DNA of 64,000 bases from Bacteroides faecium (GCF_012113595.1 NZ_CP050831.1:2790001-2854000); one strand, 5' to 3'. Positions 27,539-36,785 are shown, numbered from the stretch's first letter. Notes: generated from the sequence alone by a model not told the origin. A program made the numbers and translations.

Positions 27539-29428
27539 TTATAAGATTAATAGTAAGATAAGTGCCAGTGCACCACAAAGGAACACATACGCATATTGCT
27601 GTACCTGACCGCTTTGCAAACCACGAATTTCGTCGCTTGTAGTGTTGGTTGCCCATGCCAGGAAGTTGAAGAATCCATCTACTACATGACGATCCCACCA
27701 AGCGATAGGAGTGGAGATGCAGCGGAAGATAATCTTATGCGTAATGAACTGGTATATATCATCAATATAGAAACGATTATAAGCAGCCTTGTGCAATCCC
27801 TTGAACTGCTTTGCCAGTGAATCGGCAACAGGCTGTTTGGCATTCTTATACATCCAAGTCGCGATTGCAATAGAAATAATGGCAATAACAACGCTTGTGA
27901 TAGCTACCGACGGGTCGAGATGGATTGAGTAAGACTCACCGTTCGAACTGATGAAATGTCCGAAAGGAATAAATCCGGCTCCACAGGTAACGGCTGCCAG
28001 GAACATCAATGGGAATGTCATAGCCAACGGACTTTCATGGGGCGTGTGGTGAGCATGAAGCTCTTTATTTTCCTTGCCCCAGAAGATGCCGTAGTAAAGG
28101 CGGAACATATAGAAAGCAGTCATTGCGGCAATTACCGTCATCACCCAACCCATTACAGGACTGTATTGGAAGCAGGCAGCCAAAATCTCATCTTTCGAGA
28201 AGAAACCGGAGAACGGGGGAATACCCGCAATGGCCAGACAGGCAATCAGGAATGTCCAGTGAGTGACAGGCATATATTTGCGTAATCCGCCCATAGCCGA
28301 CATTTCATTGGAGTGTACCGCATGGATAATGCTACCTGCACCCAGGAAGAGCAATGCTTTGAACATGGCGTGTGTGAAAAGGTGGAACATGGATGCCATA
28401 TATCCCAATCCGCCTTCGTGCGGGTTCATCGAAGTACAAACACCCAAAGCTACCATCATAAAACCAATCTGAGAGATAGTGGAGAAAGCGAGTACCCGCT
28501 TGATATCCGATTGTACACAAGCTACACTTGCTGCATAGAAAGCGGTGAATGCACCTACCCAAGCTACCATATGTAATGTATCCGGAGCATAAGCGATGAA
28601 AAGCGGGAACATACGCGCCACCAGATAAACTCCGGCAACTACCATCGTAGCCGCATGAATCAAAGCACTGACCGGAGTAGGGCCTTCCATTGCGTCGGGC
28701 AACCATATATGCAATGGGAACATCGCACTCTTACCGGCACCGCCCACGAACATCAATCCGAGAGCTAACGGAAGCATGGCAGCTCCACCGCTGACCAACG
28801 ATACCGTATCCGGAGTGAAACCGAACGTTCCGCCATAATATCCGTAAATCAGGATACCGATCAGGAAGCCCAAGTCGGCAAAACGAGTGACAATAAATGC
28901 TTTCTTTGAAGCGGAGATTGCAGCAGGTTTTGTATAGTAGAATCCGATTAACAAATAAGAACTTACACCCACCAATTCCCAAAAGAGATACATTTGGAAG
29001 ATGTTTGTCGCTACTACCAGTCCCAGCATTGACATGGTAAACAAGGAGAGGAAAGCGTAGTAACGTTGAAAACCAGTCTCGCCTTTCATGTAGCCGAAGG
29101 AGTAGATATGCACCATCAGCGATACGGTGGAGATGACAATCAACATCATCACAGATATAGGATCGAGCAGGATGCCCAGGTCGAAGTGTAATATCTCTGT
29201 AAAAGGAAGCCACGTGAAATTATAAGGTATCAATGTGGCAAATGTTCCGTCTTCCAGCCGTGGGGCGGAGAAATATTGGAAAGCAGTCACATAAGACAGT
29301 ACTGCTACCGTACCCAGTACCAGAGTACCGATGATACCCGCCGTCCGATGCGACATCCATTTTCCCCCGATTCCCAATATGAGAAAGGAGAAGAAAGGAA
29401 GAAGGAGTATTAGAATTGTTAGTTCCAT
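27539..29428 (-). CDS. nuoL: NADH-quinone oxidoreductase-like subunit L
   Basis: This 629-residue subunit has the antiporter core (FWELVGVSSYLLIGFYYTKP; SAMFPLHIWLPDAMEGPTPV; DIKRVLAFSTISQIGFMM). A C-terminal extension (about 540-629) corresponds to the long horizontal helix and last TM that brace NuoM and NuoN. It is the most distal proton channel. The gap to nuoK on its 5' side contains a repeat hairpin at the nuoK stop codon. Confidence 0.95.
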   Translation of the reverse strand: MELTILILLLPFFSFLILGIGGKWMSHRTAGIIGTLVLGTVAVLSYVTAFQYFSAPRLEDGTFATLIPYNFTWLPFTEILHFDLGILLDPISVMMLIVISTVSLMVHIYSFGYMKGETGFQRYYAFLSLFTMSMLGLVVATNIFQMYLFWELVGVSSYLLIGFYYTKPAAISASKKAFIVTRFADLGFLIGILIYGYYGGTFGFTPDTVSLVSGGAAMLPLALGLMFVGGAGKSAMFPLHIWLPDAMEGPTPVSALIHAATMVVAGVYLVARMFPLFIAYAPDTLHMVAWVGAFTAFYAASVACVQSDIKRVLAFSTISQIGFMMVALGVCTSMNPHEGGLGYMASMFHLFTHAMFKALLFLGAGSIIHAVHSNEMSAMGGLRKYMPVTHWTFLIACLAIAGIPPFSGFFSKDEILAACFQYSPVMGWVMTVIAAMTAFYMFRLYYGIFWGKENKELHAHHTPHESPLAMTFPLMFLAAVTCGAGFIPFGHFISSNGESYSIHLDPSVAITSVVIAIISIAIATWMYKNAKQPVADSLAKQFKGLHKAAYNRFYIDDIYQFITHKIIFRCISTPIAWWDRHVVDGFFNFLAWATNTTSDEIRGLQSGQVQQYAYVFLCGALALILLLIL

Positions 29429-29505
29429 ACAGTTTTATTTAATTACTTGTTTTATTATTACTTATACTATAATATCTCACAAATTCATCCGTCCGTCTAT
29501 TCATC

Positions 29506-29541
29506 CGAATGGAAACCTGGAAGTGGCACCTTGCCACTACC
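29506..29541 (-). repeat. Hairpin repeat abutting the nuoK stop codon
   Basis: The copy contains CGAATGGAAACCTGG and a perfect 7-bp stem (AGTGGCA, loop CCT, TGCCACT at 29522-29538). Its end overlaps the nuoK TAG. Two further copies lie at 30906-30971 with the same loop but different, still paired, stem bases. Confidence 0.8.
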
Positions 29542-29851
29542 ATTTCAGGTCGTCGAGGTTGCGGACTTGGATGCTTCGGAGATTACGGTAGATATTGATC
29601 ATGATGGCGATAGCTATTGCAGTTTCCGCGGCTGAGATGGCGATGGAGAACAGTGCAAAGAAATAACCTTCCATTCCTCCCGGGAAGAGAAAACGGTTGA
29701 ACACGGCGAAGTTGATGTCCGTGGCGTTCAGCATTAACTCTACTGAAATCAGGATAGCCAGCGTGTTACGGCGGGTAAAGAATCCATAGATTCCTGCAAA
29801 CATCATGATGGTAGAGACTACCAGGTAATATTCCATGTGTATCATATTCAA
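29537..29851 (-). CDS. nuoK: NADH-quinone oxidoreductase-like subunit K
   Basis: This 104-residue subunit has three transmembrane helices. The conserved pattern is ISVELMLNATDINFAVFNRF, whose glutamate belongs to the proton path, followed by FALFSIAISAAETAIAIAIM. Family length is ~100. Either of the first two methionines (or the one before EYYLVV) could be the start; the first is used. The stop TAG forms the edge of a hairpin repeat. Confidence 0.93.
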   Translation of the reverse strand: MNMIHMEYYLVVSTIMMFAGIYGFFTRRNTLAILISVELMLNATDINFAVFNRFLFPGGMEGYFFALFSIAISAAETAIAIAIMINIYRNLRSIQVRNLDDLKW

Positions 29852-29881
29852 TTCAATGTTTGATAGTTAATACTTTCGTTC

Positions 29882-30394
29882 TTATCTTTTTCGGGCAATC
29901 ATGATACCACCGATGATACAAGCCAGCAACAGGATACTGACAGCTTCGAAAGGCAATACATAGCCATATTTGTCACTACTAAGCAAGGCGTGTCCGATGG
30001 CATGGATGTTTATCTCTTGCGGGGCAAGGTTCGCTGTCTGCATAAAGTTATGTTTCAGCGTGATAAACAGGATAATTGCCAAGCCGGCAACCATTGTAAA
30101 AAGTCCTGCCAGGAACCTGCTTCGTTTTAGTTTCTCGGCTCGGTCGCCCTCGCCACTGGTCAGCAGGATGGAGAATACATAAAGCACAACGATACCACCG
30201 GCGTAAACCATAATCTGGACGGAGCCCAAAAAGGTGTAGCCCAGCAAGAAGTAGATGCCGGCCGTGCCGAAGAGCACGAAGAGCAGGTAAGTAGCCGAGC
30301 GGACAATACGTTGGGTAGTCACCGTCATGATGGACATAGCAATAATAAATGCTGCCAAAAAGTAGAATACTACTGTTTCAAGTGTTGATCCCAT
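29882..30394 (-). CDS. nuoJ: NADH-quinone oxidoreductase-like subunit J
   Basis: This 170-residue membrane subunit has five transmembrane helices, the characteristic early helix pattern (IVRSATYLLFVLFGTAGIYFLL), and TM3 with YAGGIVVLYVFSILLTSG, which carries the pi-bulge tyrosine. NuoJ lies near the quinone site and links it to the antiporter arm. It begins 2 bp after nuoI, suggesting coupled translation. Confidence 0.93.
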   Translation of the reverse strand: MGSTLETVVFYFLAAFIIAMSIMTVTTQRIVRSATYLLFVLFGTAGIYFLLGYTFLGSVQIMVYAGGIVVLYVFSILLTSGEGDRAEKLKRSRFLAGLFTMVAGLAIILFITLKHNFMQTANLAPQEINIHAIGHALLSSDKYGYVLPFEAVSILLLACIIGGIMIARKR

Positions 30395-30396
30395 AT

Positions 30397-30885
30397 CTAA
30401 ACTTCTTTTTTCTTTTCTATTACTTTACTACCGTCACGATTAAGTTTCAAGACGAGCTTGGAACGGTCGAATACTGCATGCTCGAAGTTCTGGTCGAACG
30501 TGATAGCATCGTGCGGACAAGCATTTACACAAAGTTGGCAGAACATACAAGCGCCCAGGTCATATTCATAGGTCGCCAGGATTTTCTTCTTCTTGCCGTC
30601 TTCTGTTTCAATCGTTTCGCTGGTCACTTTGATTGTGTCGTTCGGACAAGCCATCTGACATAATCCGCAGGCTACACAGCGATGTTCATTATTCTCATTG
30701 TGGGGCATGTTCAGTGTTCCGCGGAATCGGTCGAACATCTTCAGTTCCTTCCGGTTCTCGGGATATTGCTCGGTCACTTTCTTGCGGAAGTAAACCTTGA
30801 TGCTGGTTTTCATACCCGTTGCCAGTGTGCTGATGCCATGCACCAGACCACCTAAGTACGTATATTTTTTATCTTTATATTCCAT
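30397..30885 (-). CDS. nuoI: Complex I iron-sulfur subunit I (two 4Fe-4S clusters)
   Basis: This 162-residue peripheral subunit has two ferredoxin-type motifs, CVACGLCQMACP and CMFCQLCVNACP, binding clusters N6a and N6b. It passes electrons toward NuoB. Because nuoE, nuoF and nuoG are absent from the operon, NuoI is the likely entry point where an external donor such as ferredoxin or flavodoxin would feed electrons; this is inference from gene content. The upstream gap contains two hairpin repeats. Confidence 0.94.
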   Translation of the reverse strand: MEYKDKKYTYLGGLVHGISTLATGMKTSIKVYFRKKVTEQYPENRKELKMFDRFRGTLNMPHNENNEHRCVACGLCQMACPNDTIKVTSETIETEDGKKKKILATYEYDLGACMFCQLCVNACPHDAITFDQNFEHAVFDRSKLVLKLNRDGSKVIEKKKEV

Positions 30886-30905
30886 AATCTAATAATTATT
30901 TATTC

Positions 30906-30971
30906 CGAATGGAAACCTGGGTGCAGCACCTTGCTGCCCGAATGGAAACCTGGGTGCGGCACCTTGCCGCT
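30906..30971 (-). repeat. Two 33-bp hairpin repeats after nuoH
   Basis: Copies start at 30906 and 30939. Stems are GCAGCA/TGCTGC (30923-30937) and GCGGCA/TGCCGC (30956-30970), both with loop CCT. The second copy overlaps the nuoH stop codon. The stem changes are compensatory between copies. Confidence 0.85.
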
Positions 30972-32046
30972 AGAAGTGAAAGCCGAAGGCTACGCAACAT
31001 GCCATTAATAATAGATTTACCATAGAAATAGGAACCAGGTACTTCCATTCCAAGTTCAGAATCTGGTCGATACGCAGACGAGGGAACGTCCATTTAATCC
31101 ACATCAGCAGGAATACCACAAAGAACGCTTTGCCGAAGAACCAGATAAATCCGGGGATATAATCCATTACGGCATTAAATCCGTCCAGACCGACGATGTG
31201 CAACGGCATCCATCCTCCCAGGAAGATAGTGGCGGCAACACTGGCTACGATAAACAGGTTCAAGTATTCTGCCAGATAGAAGAAACCGAAACCCATACCG
31301 GAATATTCGGTGTGGTATCCGGCAGTCAGCTCACTTTCCGCTTCGGGAAGGTCGAACGGGCCACGGTTACATTCAGCGTTTCCGGCAATCAGGTAGATGA
31401 TGAAAGCAATCACAGCCGGGATATGTCCCTTGAAGATAAACCAGCCGTTGGCTTGTCCTTCCACAATTTCAGAAAACTGCATGGTTCCCATCAGTACGAC
31501 CATTGTCATAATGCTCATACCAACGGAGAGTTCATAACTGATAATCTGCGCGCCGCTTCTCATGGCACCAATCAGGGAGAACTTATTGTTACTACCCCAA
31601 CCGGCAAGCAGGATACCAACCACTCCGATGCTGGAAGCAGCTAACAGGAAGAATACCCCGACATTAAAATTCAGAATCTCCGCTCCCTTATTAAAAGGAA
31701 TACAAGCGAAAGTAAGGAACGAGGCGATAATCACCATGAATGGGGCCAGGTTGTAGAGGAAATGGTCAGCGCCTTTCGGCATGAAGATTTCCTTGGTCAT
31801 CATTTTGAGCACGTCGCATACCACTTGGATAGAACCCCATTTGCCCACCCGGTTCGGACCGAGACGACACTGGAAGAACCCGCAGACCTTGCGCTCCATG
31901 TAAATCAATATGATAGCGAGGATGGCATACAATGCAACAATGCACACGCCGACAGCCACACATTCTATAAATACAGCCACTCCCTCAGGCATAATGGAGA
32001 GAAGCAGCTCATGTATCCAATTTGTTACTATACTAAAGTCGAACAT
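30970..32046 (-). CDS. nuoH: NADH-quinone oxidoreductase-like subunit H
   Basis: This 358-residue membrane subunit has eight transmembrane helices and lines the quinone tunnel. Family blocks are ERKVCGFFQCRLGPNRVGKW, AIRSGAQ-type GAMRSGAQIISYELS and RGPFDLPEAESELTAGYHTE, the acidic loop coupling redox to pumping. Length is slightly above E. coli NuoH (325). The gap to nuoCD on its 5' side is filled with heptamer repeats. Confidence 0.95.
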   Translation of the reverse strand: MFDFSIVTNWIHELLLSIMPEGVAVFIECVAVGVCIVALYAILAIILIYMERKVCGFFQCRLGPNRVGKWGSIQVVCDVLKMMTKEIFMPKGADHFLYNLAPFMVIIASFLTFACIPFNKGAEILNFNVGVFFLLAASSIGVVGILLAGWGSNNKFSLIGAMRSGAQIISYELSVGMSIMTMVVLMGTMQFSEIVEGQANGWFIFKGHIPAVIAFIIYLIAGNAECNRGPFDLPEAESELTAGYHTEYSGMGFGFFYLAEYLNLFIVASVAATIFLGGWMPLHIVGLDGFNAVMDYIPGFIWFFGKAFFVVFLLMWIKWTFPRLRIDQILNLEWKYLVPISMVNLLLMACCVAFGFHF

Positions 32047-32139
32047 ATTTAATTAGTGTTTAGTGTTTAATGATTAGTAATTAACATATTGATGCATTCT
32101 TTTCCGTTAATCGTTCATCACTAAACGTTAATCGTTAAC
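32047..32139. repeat. Inverted heptamer repeats between nuoCD and nuoH
   Basis: The left part reads as tandem heptamers (TTAGTGT, TTAGTGT, TTAATGA, TTAGTAA, TTAACAT). The right part carries the opposite orientation (GTTAATC, GTTCATC, ACTAAAC, GTTAATC). The two could fold together, though imperfectly. Confidence 0.65.
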
Positions 32140-33732
32140 TTACCGGTCTATATCCGGAACCACATAGTCCAGCGTTCCGCCAATGGCAATCAGGTCGGCA
32201 ATCTTCGCTCCACGACAGATCGTGTCGATGGCGGCTACAAGTGGCAGTCCTGTGGCACGATAGTGCAGGCGATACGGCATCTTGTCACCCTGGCTTTCGA
32301 GGAAAACACCGAATTCACCGCGGCTTCCTTCCACAGCAGCATAGTAGCTACCTTCGGGAACACGGATGATTGGTTTCATCTTCTCCTGATACGGCCCTTC
32401 GGGGATATTGTCTATTAATTGCTCAATAATGTTCAGACTTTCCATGATTTCGTCCATGCGCACCAGATAGCGGGCGAAGCAGTCGCCTTCCGTATAAACG
32501 ATTTCTTTGAAATCCACTTTGTCATATACACCGTACGGTATCCGCTTGCGCACGTCGCAGGCCCAGCCCGAAGCACGGCCTGTACCACCGGTACAACCGA
32601 AAGAAATAGCATCCTCGCGACTTAGTACACCCACGCCTTTCATACGGCTTTGAGCAATGATATTGCCTGTGAATATATCGTGATATTCGTGAATGATACC
32701 TCTCATATACGGAATAAATTCTTTCACCCGTTTGACGAAGTTCGGGTGAAGGTCAGCCTGTACACCGCCAATCGTATTGTAGTTCATAATCAAGCGTCCG
32801 CCACAAGTCTCCTCAAAAATATCGAGAATCTTTTCGCGGTCACGGAATCCGTAGAAGAAAGCTGTCAGTGCTCCGAGGTCCATGGCAAGGGCGGAAAAGA
32901 ATAACAGGTGAGAGTCGATACGTTGCAACTCATCCATAATCGTACGGATATACTGCACACGCTCGCTGACTTCGACACCCATCGCTTTCTCGATACACAT
33001 GCACAATGCATGACGATTCTGATGTGCGCCCAGATAATCGAGACGATCTGTAAGAGCCAATGTCTGAGGATAGGTAAGACTCTCGTTCATCTTCTCGATA
33101 CCCCGATGGATATATCCGCAGTTTGCGTCAATCTTACGGATGATTTCACCTTCGAGAGAAACACGGAAACGCATTACACCGTGAGTTGCAGGGTGTTGCG
33201 GGCCGATATTGACTACGTATTCTTCTTCTCCGAAGAGTTTTGTTTCTTTGTTTTTGATTGTTCCGTCCGGGTTGAGTTCTATTTCCTGAGTCGTGTCGAA
33301 CGTTTCCTCATTGGTCATGCAGAGCGGATTATCTTTTTCCGGATCATTGTCTTTGCGCATCGGATAACCTATCCAGTCGTTACGCAGATACAGACGACGC
33401 ATATCGGGATGACCGATAAAGGTGATGCCGTAATAATCGAAAACTTCGCGTTCGTAGAAGTCCGCTATCTTCCATATATCGCTGACAGACGGAATTTCCG
33501 GCAGGTCACGGTTGGTTGTCGCAGTTTTCAGCGCCACCCGTTCGCCCGTGACGGTAGATTCCAGATGATAGACTACGCCTAAACCGCGGAGTTTCTCCGG
33601 AGCGTCTTTCTCATCCGCTGCTCCCCAGTCCATACCGGTGAGGCTTTCGAGAAAGTCCATCTGTTTTTCATTGCGCAAGCGCAGCATCTCGTCGTGTAAT
33701 GCTGCAGGGGCTATAAATTGTATTTCTTGCAT
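32140..33732 (-). CDS. nuoCD: Fused NADH-quinone oxidoreductase-like subunit CD
   Basis: The product has 530 residues. The first ~130 are the NuoC (30-kDa) domain (EREVFDYYGITFIGHPDMRRL). From ~150 on is NuoD (49-kDa), with NIGPQHPATHGVMRFRVSLE supplying the quinone-binding histidine and GCTGGTGRASGWACDVRK later. Fusion of C and D also occurs in E. coli. The NuoC part is shorter than in E. coli (whole protein ~600). It sits 27 bp after nuoB. Confidence 0.95.
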   Translation of the reverse strand: MQEIQFIAPAALHDEMLRLRNEKQMDFLESLTGMDWGAADEKDAPEKLRGLGVVYHLESTVTGERVALKTATTNRDLPEIPSVSDIWKIADFYEREVFDYYGITFIGHPDMRRLYLRNDWIGYPMRKDNDPEKDNPLCMTNEETFDTTQEIELNPDGTIKNKETKLFGEEEYVVNIGPQHPATHGVMRFRVSLEGEIIRKIDANCGYIHRGIEKMNESLTYPQTLALTDRLDYLGAHQNRHALCMCIEKAMGVEVSERVQYIRTIMDELQRIDSHLLFFSALAMDLGALTAFFYGFRDREKILDIFEETCGGRLIMNYNTIGGVQADLHPNFVKRVKEFIPYMRGIIHEYHDIFTGNIIAQSRMKGVGVLSREDAISFGCTGGTGRASGWACDVRKRIPYGVYDKVDFKEIVYTEGDCFARYLVRMDEIMESLNIIEQLIDNIPEGPYQEKMKPIIRVPEGSYYAAVEGSRGEFGVFLESQGDKMPYRLHYRATGLPLVAAIDTICRGAKIADLIAIGGTLDYVVPDIDR

Positions 33733-33759
33733 AAATCAAATTAAATTAAGAACGTAGAG

Positions 33760-34362
33760 TCATTCTTCATTTTTTATATAATCCGGTTTCTTCTCTTTCC
33801 TGTTCACTCCACCAAAGAACTTTTCTATTTTCACTTTGCGTTGCAACTGCATCATGCCATAATAGAAAGCTTCGGGACGCGGCGGGCATCCGGGAATATA
33901 TACATCTACCGGAAGAATCTTGTCCACTCCGTTCACCACATGGTAGGACTTCTTGAAAGGACCGCCGCTGACAGCACATCCGCCTACGGCAACCACATAT
34001 TTCGGGTCGGGCATTTGGTCGTAAAGCCGCTTTAATACCGGAGCCATTTTATTAGTGATAGTTCCGCATACCATAATCATATCGGCCTGGCGCGGACTGG
34101 CACGGGCTACTTCAAACCCGAAGCGGGCCATGTCATAACGCGCGGCACCCAGTGCCATGAATTCGATACCGCAACAACTGGTAGCGAAAGTAAGCGGCCA
34201 CAGCGAATTGCTGCGTCCCCAGTTGATAAAGTCATCGAGAACTCCGAGAGCGACGTTTGCCCCTCCTGCATTAAGTTCCCTGACCAACTTTTCCAATGAT
34301 TCATTGTCGATGAACTCCTCATACGGAATTGATTTTATTTTTGGCTTTTTGGTTATTTCCAT
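33760..34362 (-). CDS. nuoB: Complex I subunit B (N2 cluster)
   Basis: This 200-residue subunit has the cysteines that bind the terminal N2 cluster: the adjacent pair in TSCCGIEF, then GGCAVSGG and PGCPPRPEAF. It hands electrons to quinone together with NuoD. Its start overlaps the nuoA stop by 10 bp, so the two are translationally coupled. Length is close to E. coli NuoB (220). Confidence 0.95.
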   Translation of the reverse strand: MEITKKPKIKSIPYEEFIDNESLEKLVRELNAGGANVALGVLDDFINWGRSNSLWPLTFATSCCGIEFMALGAARYDMARFGFEVARASPRQADMIMVCGTITNKMAPVLKRLYDQMPDPKYVVAVGGCAVSGGPFKKSYHVVNGVDKILPVDVYIPGCPPRPEAFYYGMMQLQRKVKIEKFFGGVNRKEKKPDYIKNEE

Positions 34363-34703
34363 TCCAAAGCTCCTTTCCTCCAGGCATAAGCAAGACCCAG
34401 AACTAGAATAATAAAGAAGAAGAGAATACTGATAAGTCCCTGCGGTCCCATTTCACGCATGACCACCGCCCACGGAAACAGAAAAGCTGTTTCAACGTCG
34501 AACATTAGGAACAAGATAGCAAACAAGTAATAACCTACACGGAACTGCATCCATGATTTACCACGTGTCGGGATACCACATTCGTAAGCTTCAAACTTTT
34601 GCACATTGTACGAACGGGGTGAAATAGCACGTGAAAGGGCTATCACTACACCGACAAAAGCAAGCGCTGTCAGTAAAACAACAACTAAAAATGTAAAATT
34701 CAT
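34353..34703 (-). CDS. nuoA: NADH-quinone oxidoreductase-like subunit A
   Basis: This 116-residue subunit has three transmembrane helices. The long loop contains YECGIPTRGKSWMQFRVGYY, with the conserved cysteine of the TM1-2 loop, and the next helix has FDVETAFLFPW. It is the first gene of the operon. I found no clear TAnnTTTG in the 118 bp upstream. That spacer contains a C-run and G-run (CCACCCTCTGGGGG) that may fold weakly. Confidence 0.94.
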   Translation of the reverse strand: MNFTFLVVVLLTALAFVGVVIALSRAISPRSYNVQKFEAYECGIPTRGKSWMQFRVGYYLFAILFLMFDVETAFLFPWAVVMREMGPQGLISILFFFIILVLGLAYAWRKGALEWK

Positions 34704-34821
34704 AATTCAATAGCTGTTTAGATTGAATATTATAGAAATAAACAACTGGCTTTTCCACCCTCTGGGGGATGAAACCAACTGTAATATAAGTGACGAGCAA
34801 AAAAGTCGACTGTACTGTCGT

Positions 34822-35199
34822 CTAAACCACAATCTTTCTTAACCCATATATATAATAGGAGATCGGATCGTAGAAATAGGTAGGAGTGTGAAGCGATATA
34901 GGGTAAGGCGGACTTTGAAGTTTGTAATGCTCGCAGAAATAGGCTATCAGCAATAGCATACTTTTATCTGCCGGAACATGTGCAACTTCCGTATGACTCA
35001 TATCGCAGGATTGGGTAGAATAGAAGTTATAAAGGCGTTCCAAAGCATTGTGTACCGGATGGTCTTGGGATACATAGCACTTCTCCTGCCGGTAAGCCGG
35101 GGAAGAAACCTTGCAAATATTTTCCATTGCTCCGTTTGTAGTGCAATGAATAAGCAAGGTCAGTACCAAAAGTAGTCCGAATTTTAAGCTTTGTTTCAT
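34822..35199 (-). CDS. Small exported protein of unknown function
   Basis: The product has 125 residues and no recognised family. The N-terminus is a signal peptide (about 1-22, hydrophobic LLLVLTLLIHC). C20 lies in a loose lipobox (LIHC), so a lipoprotein is possible but not convincing. The mature part has four cysteines and a tyrosine-rich end (TPTYFYDPISYYIYG). It has its own promoter (35219-35252) and a good Shine-Dalgarno (AAGGAAAAG) 2 bp before ATG. It lies between trkH and nuoA but is not tightly linked to either. Confidence 0.7.
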   Translation of the reverse strand: MKQSLKFGLLLVLTLLIHCTTNGAMENICKVSSPAYRQEKCYVSQDHPVHNALERLYNFYSTQSCDMSHTEVAHVPADKSMLLLIAYFCEHYKLQSPPYPISLHTPTYFYDPISYYIYGLRKIVV

Positions 35200-35218
35200 C
35201 TTTTCCTTTTAACGGCTG

Positions 35219-35252
35219 CAAATATAGGACTAATATTTATACTTTTTGCAAA
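35219..35252 (-). promoter_or_regulatory. Bacteroides-type promoter of the small exported protein
   Basis: On the minus strand: TTTG (35252-35249), 22-bp spacer, TATATTTG (35226-35219). The start codon is 20 bp from the -7 box. Confidence 0.65.
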
Positions 35253-35310
35253 CTCCGGGTAGCAAAAAAGGTTTTTTTAGCACTCGACTTGATTTGTGTC
35301 AACTCTTCGC

Positions 35311-36762
35311 CTAGTTTTTCTTCCAAAAATCGGAAGTAAAGAGCAACAGTACCGTAAACAATTCCAAACGTCCCAGAAGCATTAAGAAAGAAAGCAGCCA
35401 TTTGGCAAGAATCGGTAATTCGCTCCAGGAGAAAGCAGGACCGCATGTGCCGAGTCCCGGTCCCATATTACCCATACTTGAGATAACTGTTCCGATTGAT
35501 TCCAGAAAACCTACCCCAAGTCCCATCATAATAAGTATACTGATAAGGGCAATCACCGCATACAAAAAGGTGAAAGCCAATACCGTAGACTGGATGGAAG
35601 GGGAGATAACCTGCTTGTTAACCCGTACCGGAAGCACGGCATTAGGATGCAGGATATGTTTGAATTCATTTTTCACTACCTTAAATAAGATCACCATACG
35701 GATACACTTGATACCACCTGTCGTACTACCGGCACAAGCTCCGATAATCATTACAATGAGAAGGCAGCCCCAAAGGATGGAAGGCCAAAGCATATAGTCG
35801 GCTGTGGCGAATCCGGTGGAAGTCTGCAACGAAATCACTTGGAAGAGTGATTTGCGGAATGCTTCTTCCACACCCACTGTAGAAGTCAGGTGGAGCCAGG
35901 CAGCAATAAATATCGTGAAGAAGGAAACACAAATAAAATAAAATTTCAATTCCGCGTCATGGATAAACTTCTTTATCTTACCGTTAAACATTAACAGCAA
36001 CAGTGTGAAGTTGATACCTGACAGAAACATGAAGATAGAGATAACGTAATCTATATAAGGGGAGTGATAATACTCAATACTAGTCTGTTTGGTTGAGAAT
36101 CCACCGGTACTGGTCGTTGTGAAAGCATGGCATATACTGTCGAATACGCTCATGCCGCCAAATACTAACAATACAATCAATGTTCCCGTCATTCCGGCAT
36201 AAATTCCCCAAATCCATTTGGCGGTAATGCCAATGCGGGGATGCACTTTGTCATGAGTAGGGCCGCTGGCTTCTGCCGCAAATACCTGGATACCGCCTAC
36301 ACCGAAGATAGGCAGGACGGCAATGGTAAAGAATACAATTCCCAAACCGCCAATCCATTGTGTCATGGCACGCCAAAAGAGTATTCCGTGCGGCATTGAT
36401 TCGATATTATTCAGGATAGTGGCACCCGTACTACTGAAACCGGACATGGTTTCAAAGAACGCGTCGGTGACACTTGGGATATACCCCCCTATATAATAAG
36501 GTAACATTCCGAAAAGAGAGAACGTGACCCATGCTACGCTGACAATGACATATCCGTCACGTCGGTTGAGTGATTTTTCTGCGCCTTTGCCGATGGCGAG
36601 CAACAGAATACCGACGCTGGCTGCGATAGCCGATGAAATCAGGAAGCTTTGCAAATCATTCTCTTTGTAGAAAAGAGAGACACCACCGCAACATAGTAAC
36701 ATTACTGTTTCTATAAGCAGCAGAAAGCCTAAAATCCGGAATATCATCTTTGAATTAATCAT
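35311..36762 (-). CDS. trkH: Potassium uptake protein TrkH
   Basis: This 483-residue membrane protein has the four-fold TM-pore-TM layout of TrkH/KtrB. Filter-like loops include SGFSSTGATIL, TTTSTGGFSTKQ, SLQTSTGFATADY and SSMGNMGPGLG. It forms the K+ channel gated by the TrkA ring. It is 23 bp downstream of trkA in the dxs-trkA-trkH operon. Length is close to E. coli TrkH (483). Alternative is NtpJ/KtrB type, less likely with a full-length two-Rossmann TrkA next door. Confidence 0.93.
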   Translation of the reverse strand: MINSKMIFRILGFLLLIETVMLLCCGGVSLFYKENDLQSFLISSAIAASVGILLLAIGKGAEKSLNRRDGYVIVSVAWVTFSLFGMLPYYIGGYIPSVTDAFFETMSGFSSTGATILNNIESMPHGILFWRAMTQWIGGLGIVFFTIAVLPIFGVGGIQVFAAEASGPTHDKVHPRIGITAKWIWGIYAGMTGTLIVLLVFGGMSVFDSICHAFTTTSTGGFSTKQTSIEYYHSPYIDYVISIFMFLSGINFTLLLLMFNGKIKKFIHDAELKFYFICVSFFTIFIAAWLHLTSTVGVEEAFRKSLFQVISLQTSTGFATADYMLWPSILWGCLLIVMIIGACAGSTTGGIKCIRMVILFKVVKNEFKHILHPNAVLPVRVNKQVISPSIQSTVLAFTFLYAVIALISILIMMGLGVGFLESIGTVISSMGNMGPGLGTCGPAFSWSELPILAKWLLSFLMLLGRLELFTVLLLFTSDFWKKN

Positions 36763-36785
36763 AAATAAAACCTGATACGTAATAC

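Noticed and set aside
30906..30971. Hairpins after nuoH as intrinsic terminators
   Set aside because: Stems are only 6 bp, there is no T-run, and the operon continues into nuoI with intact genes.
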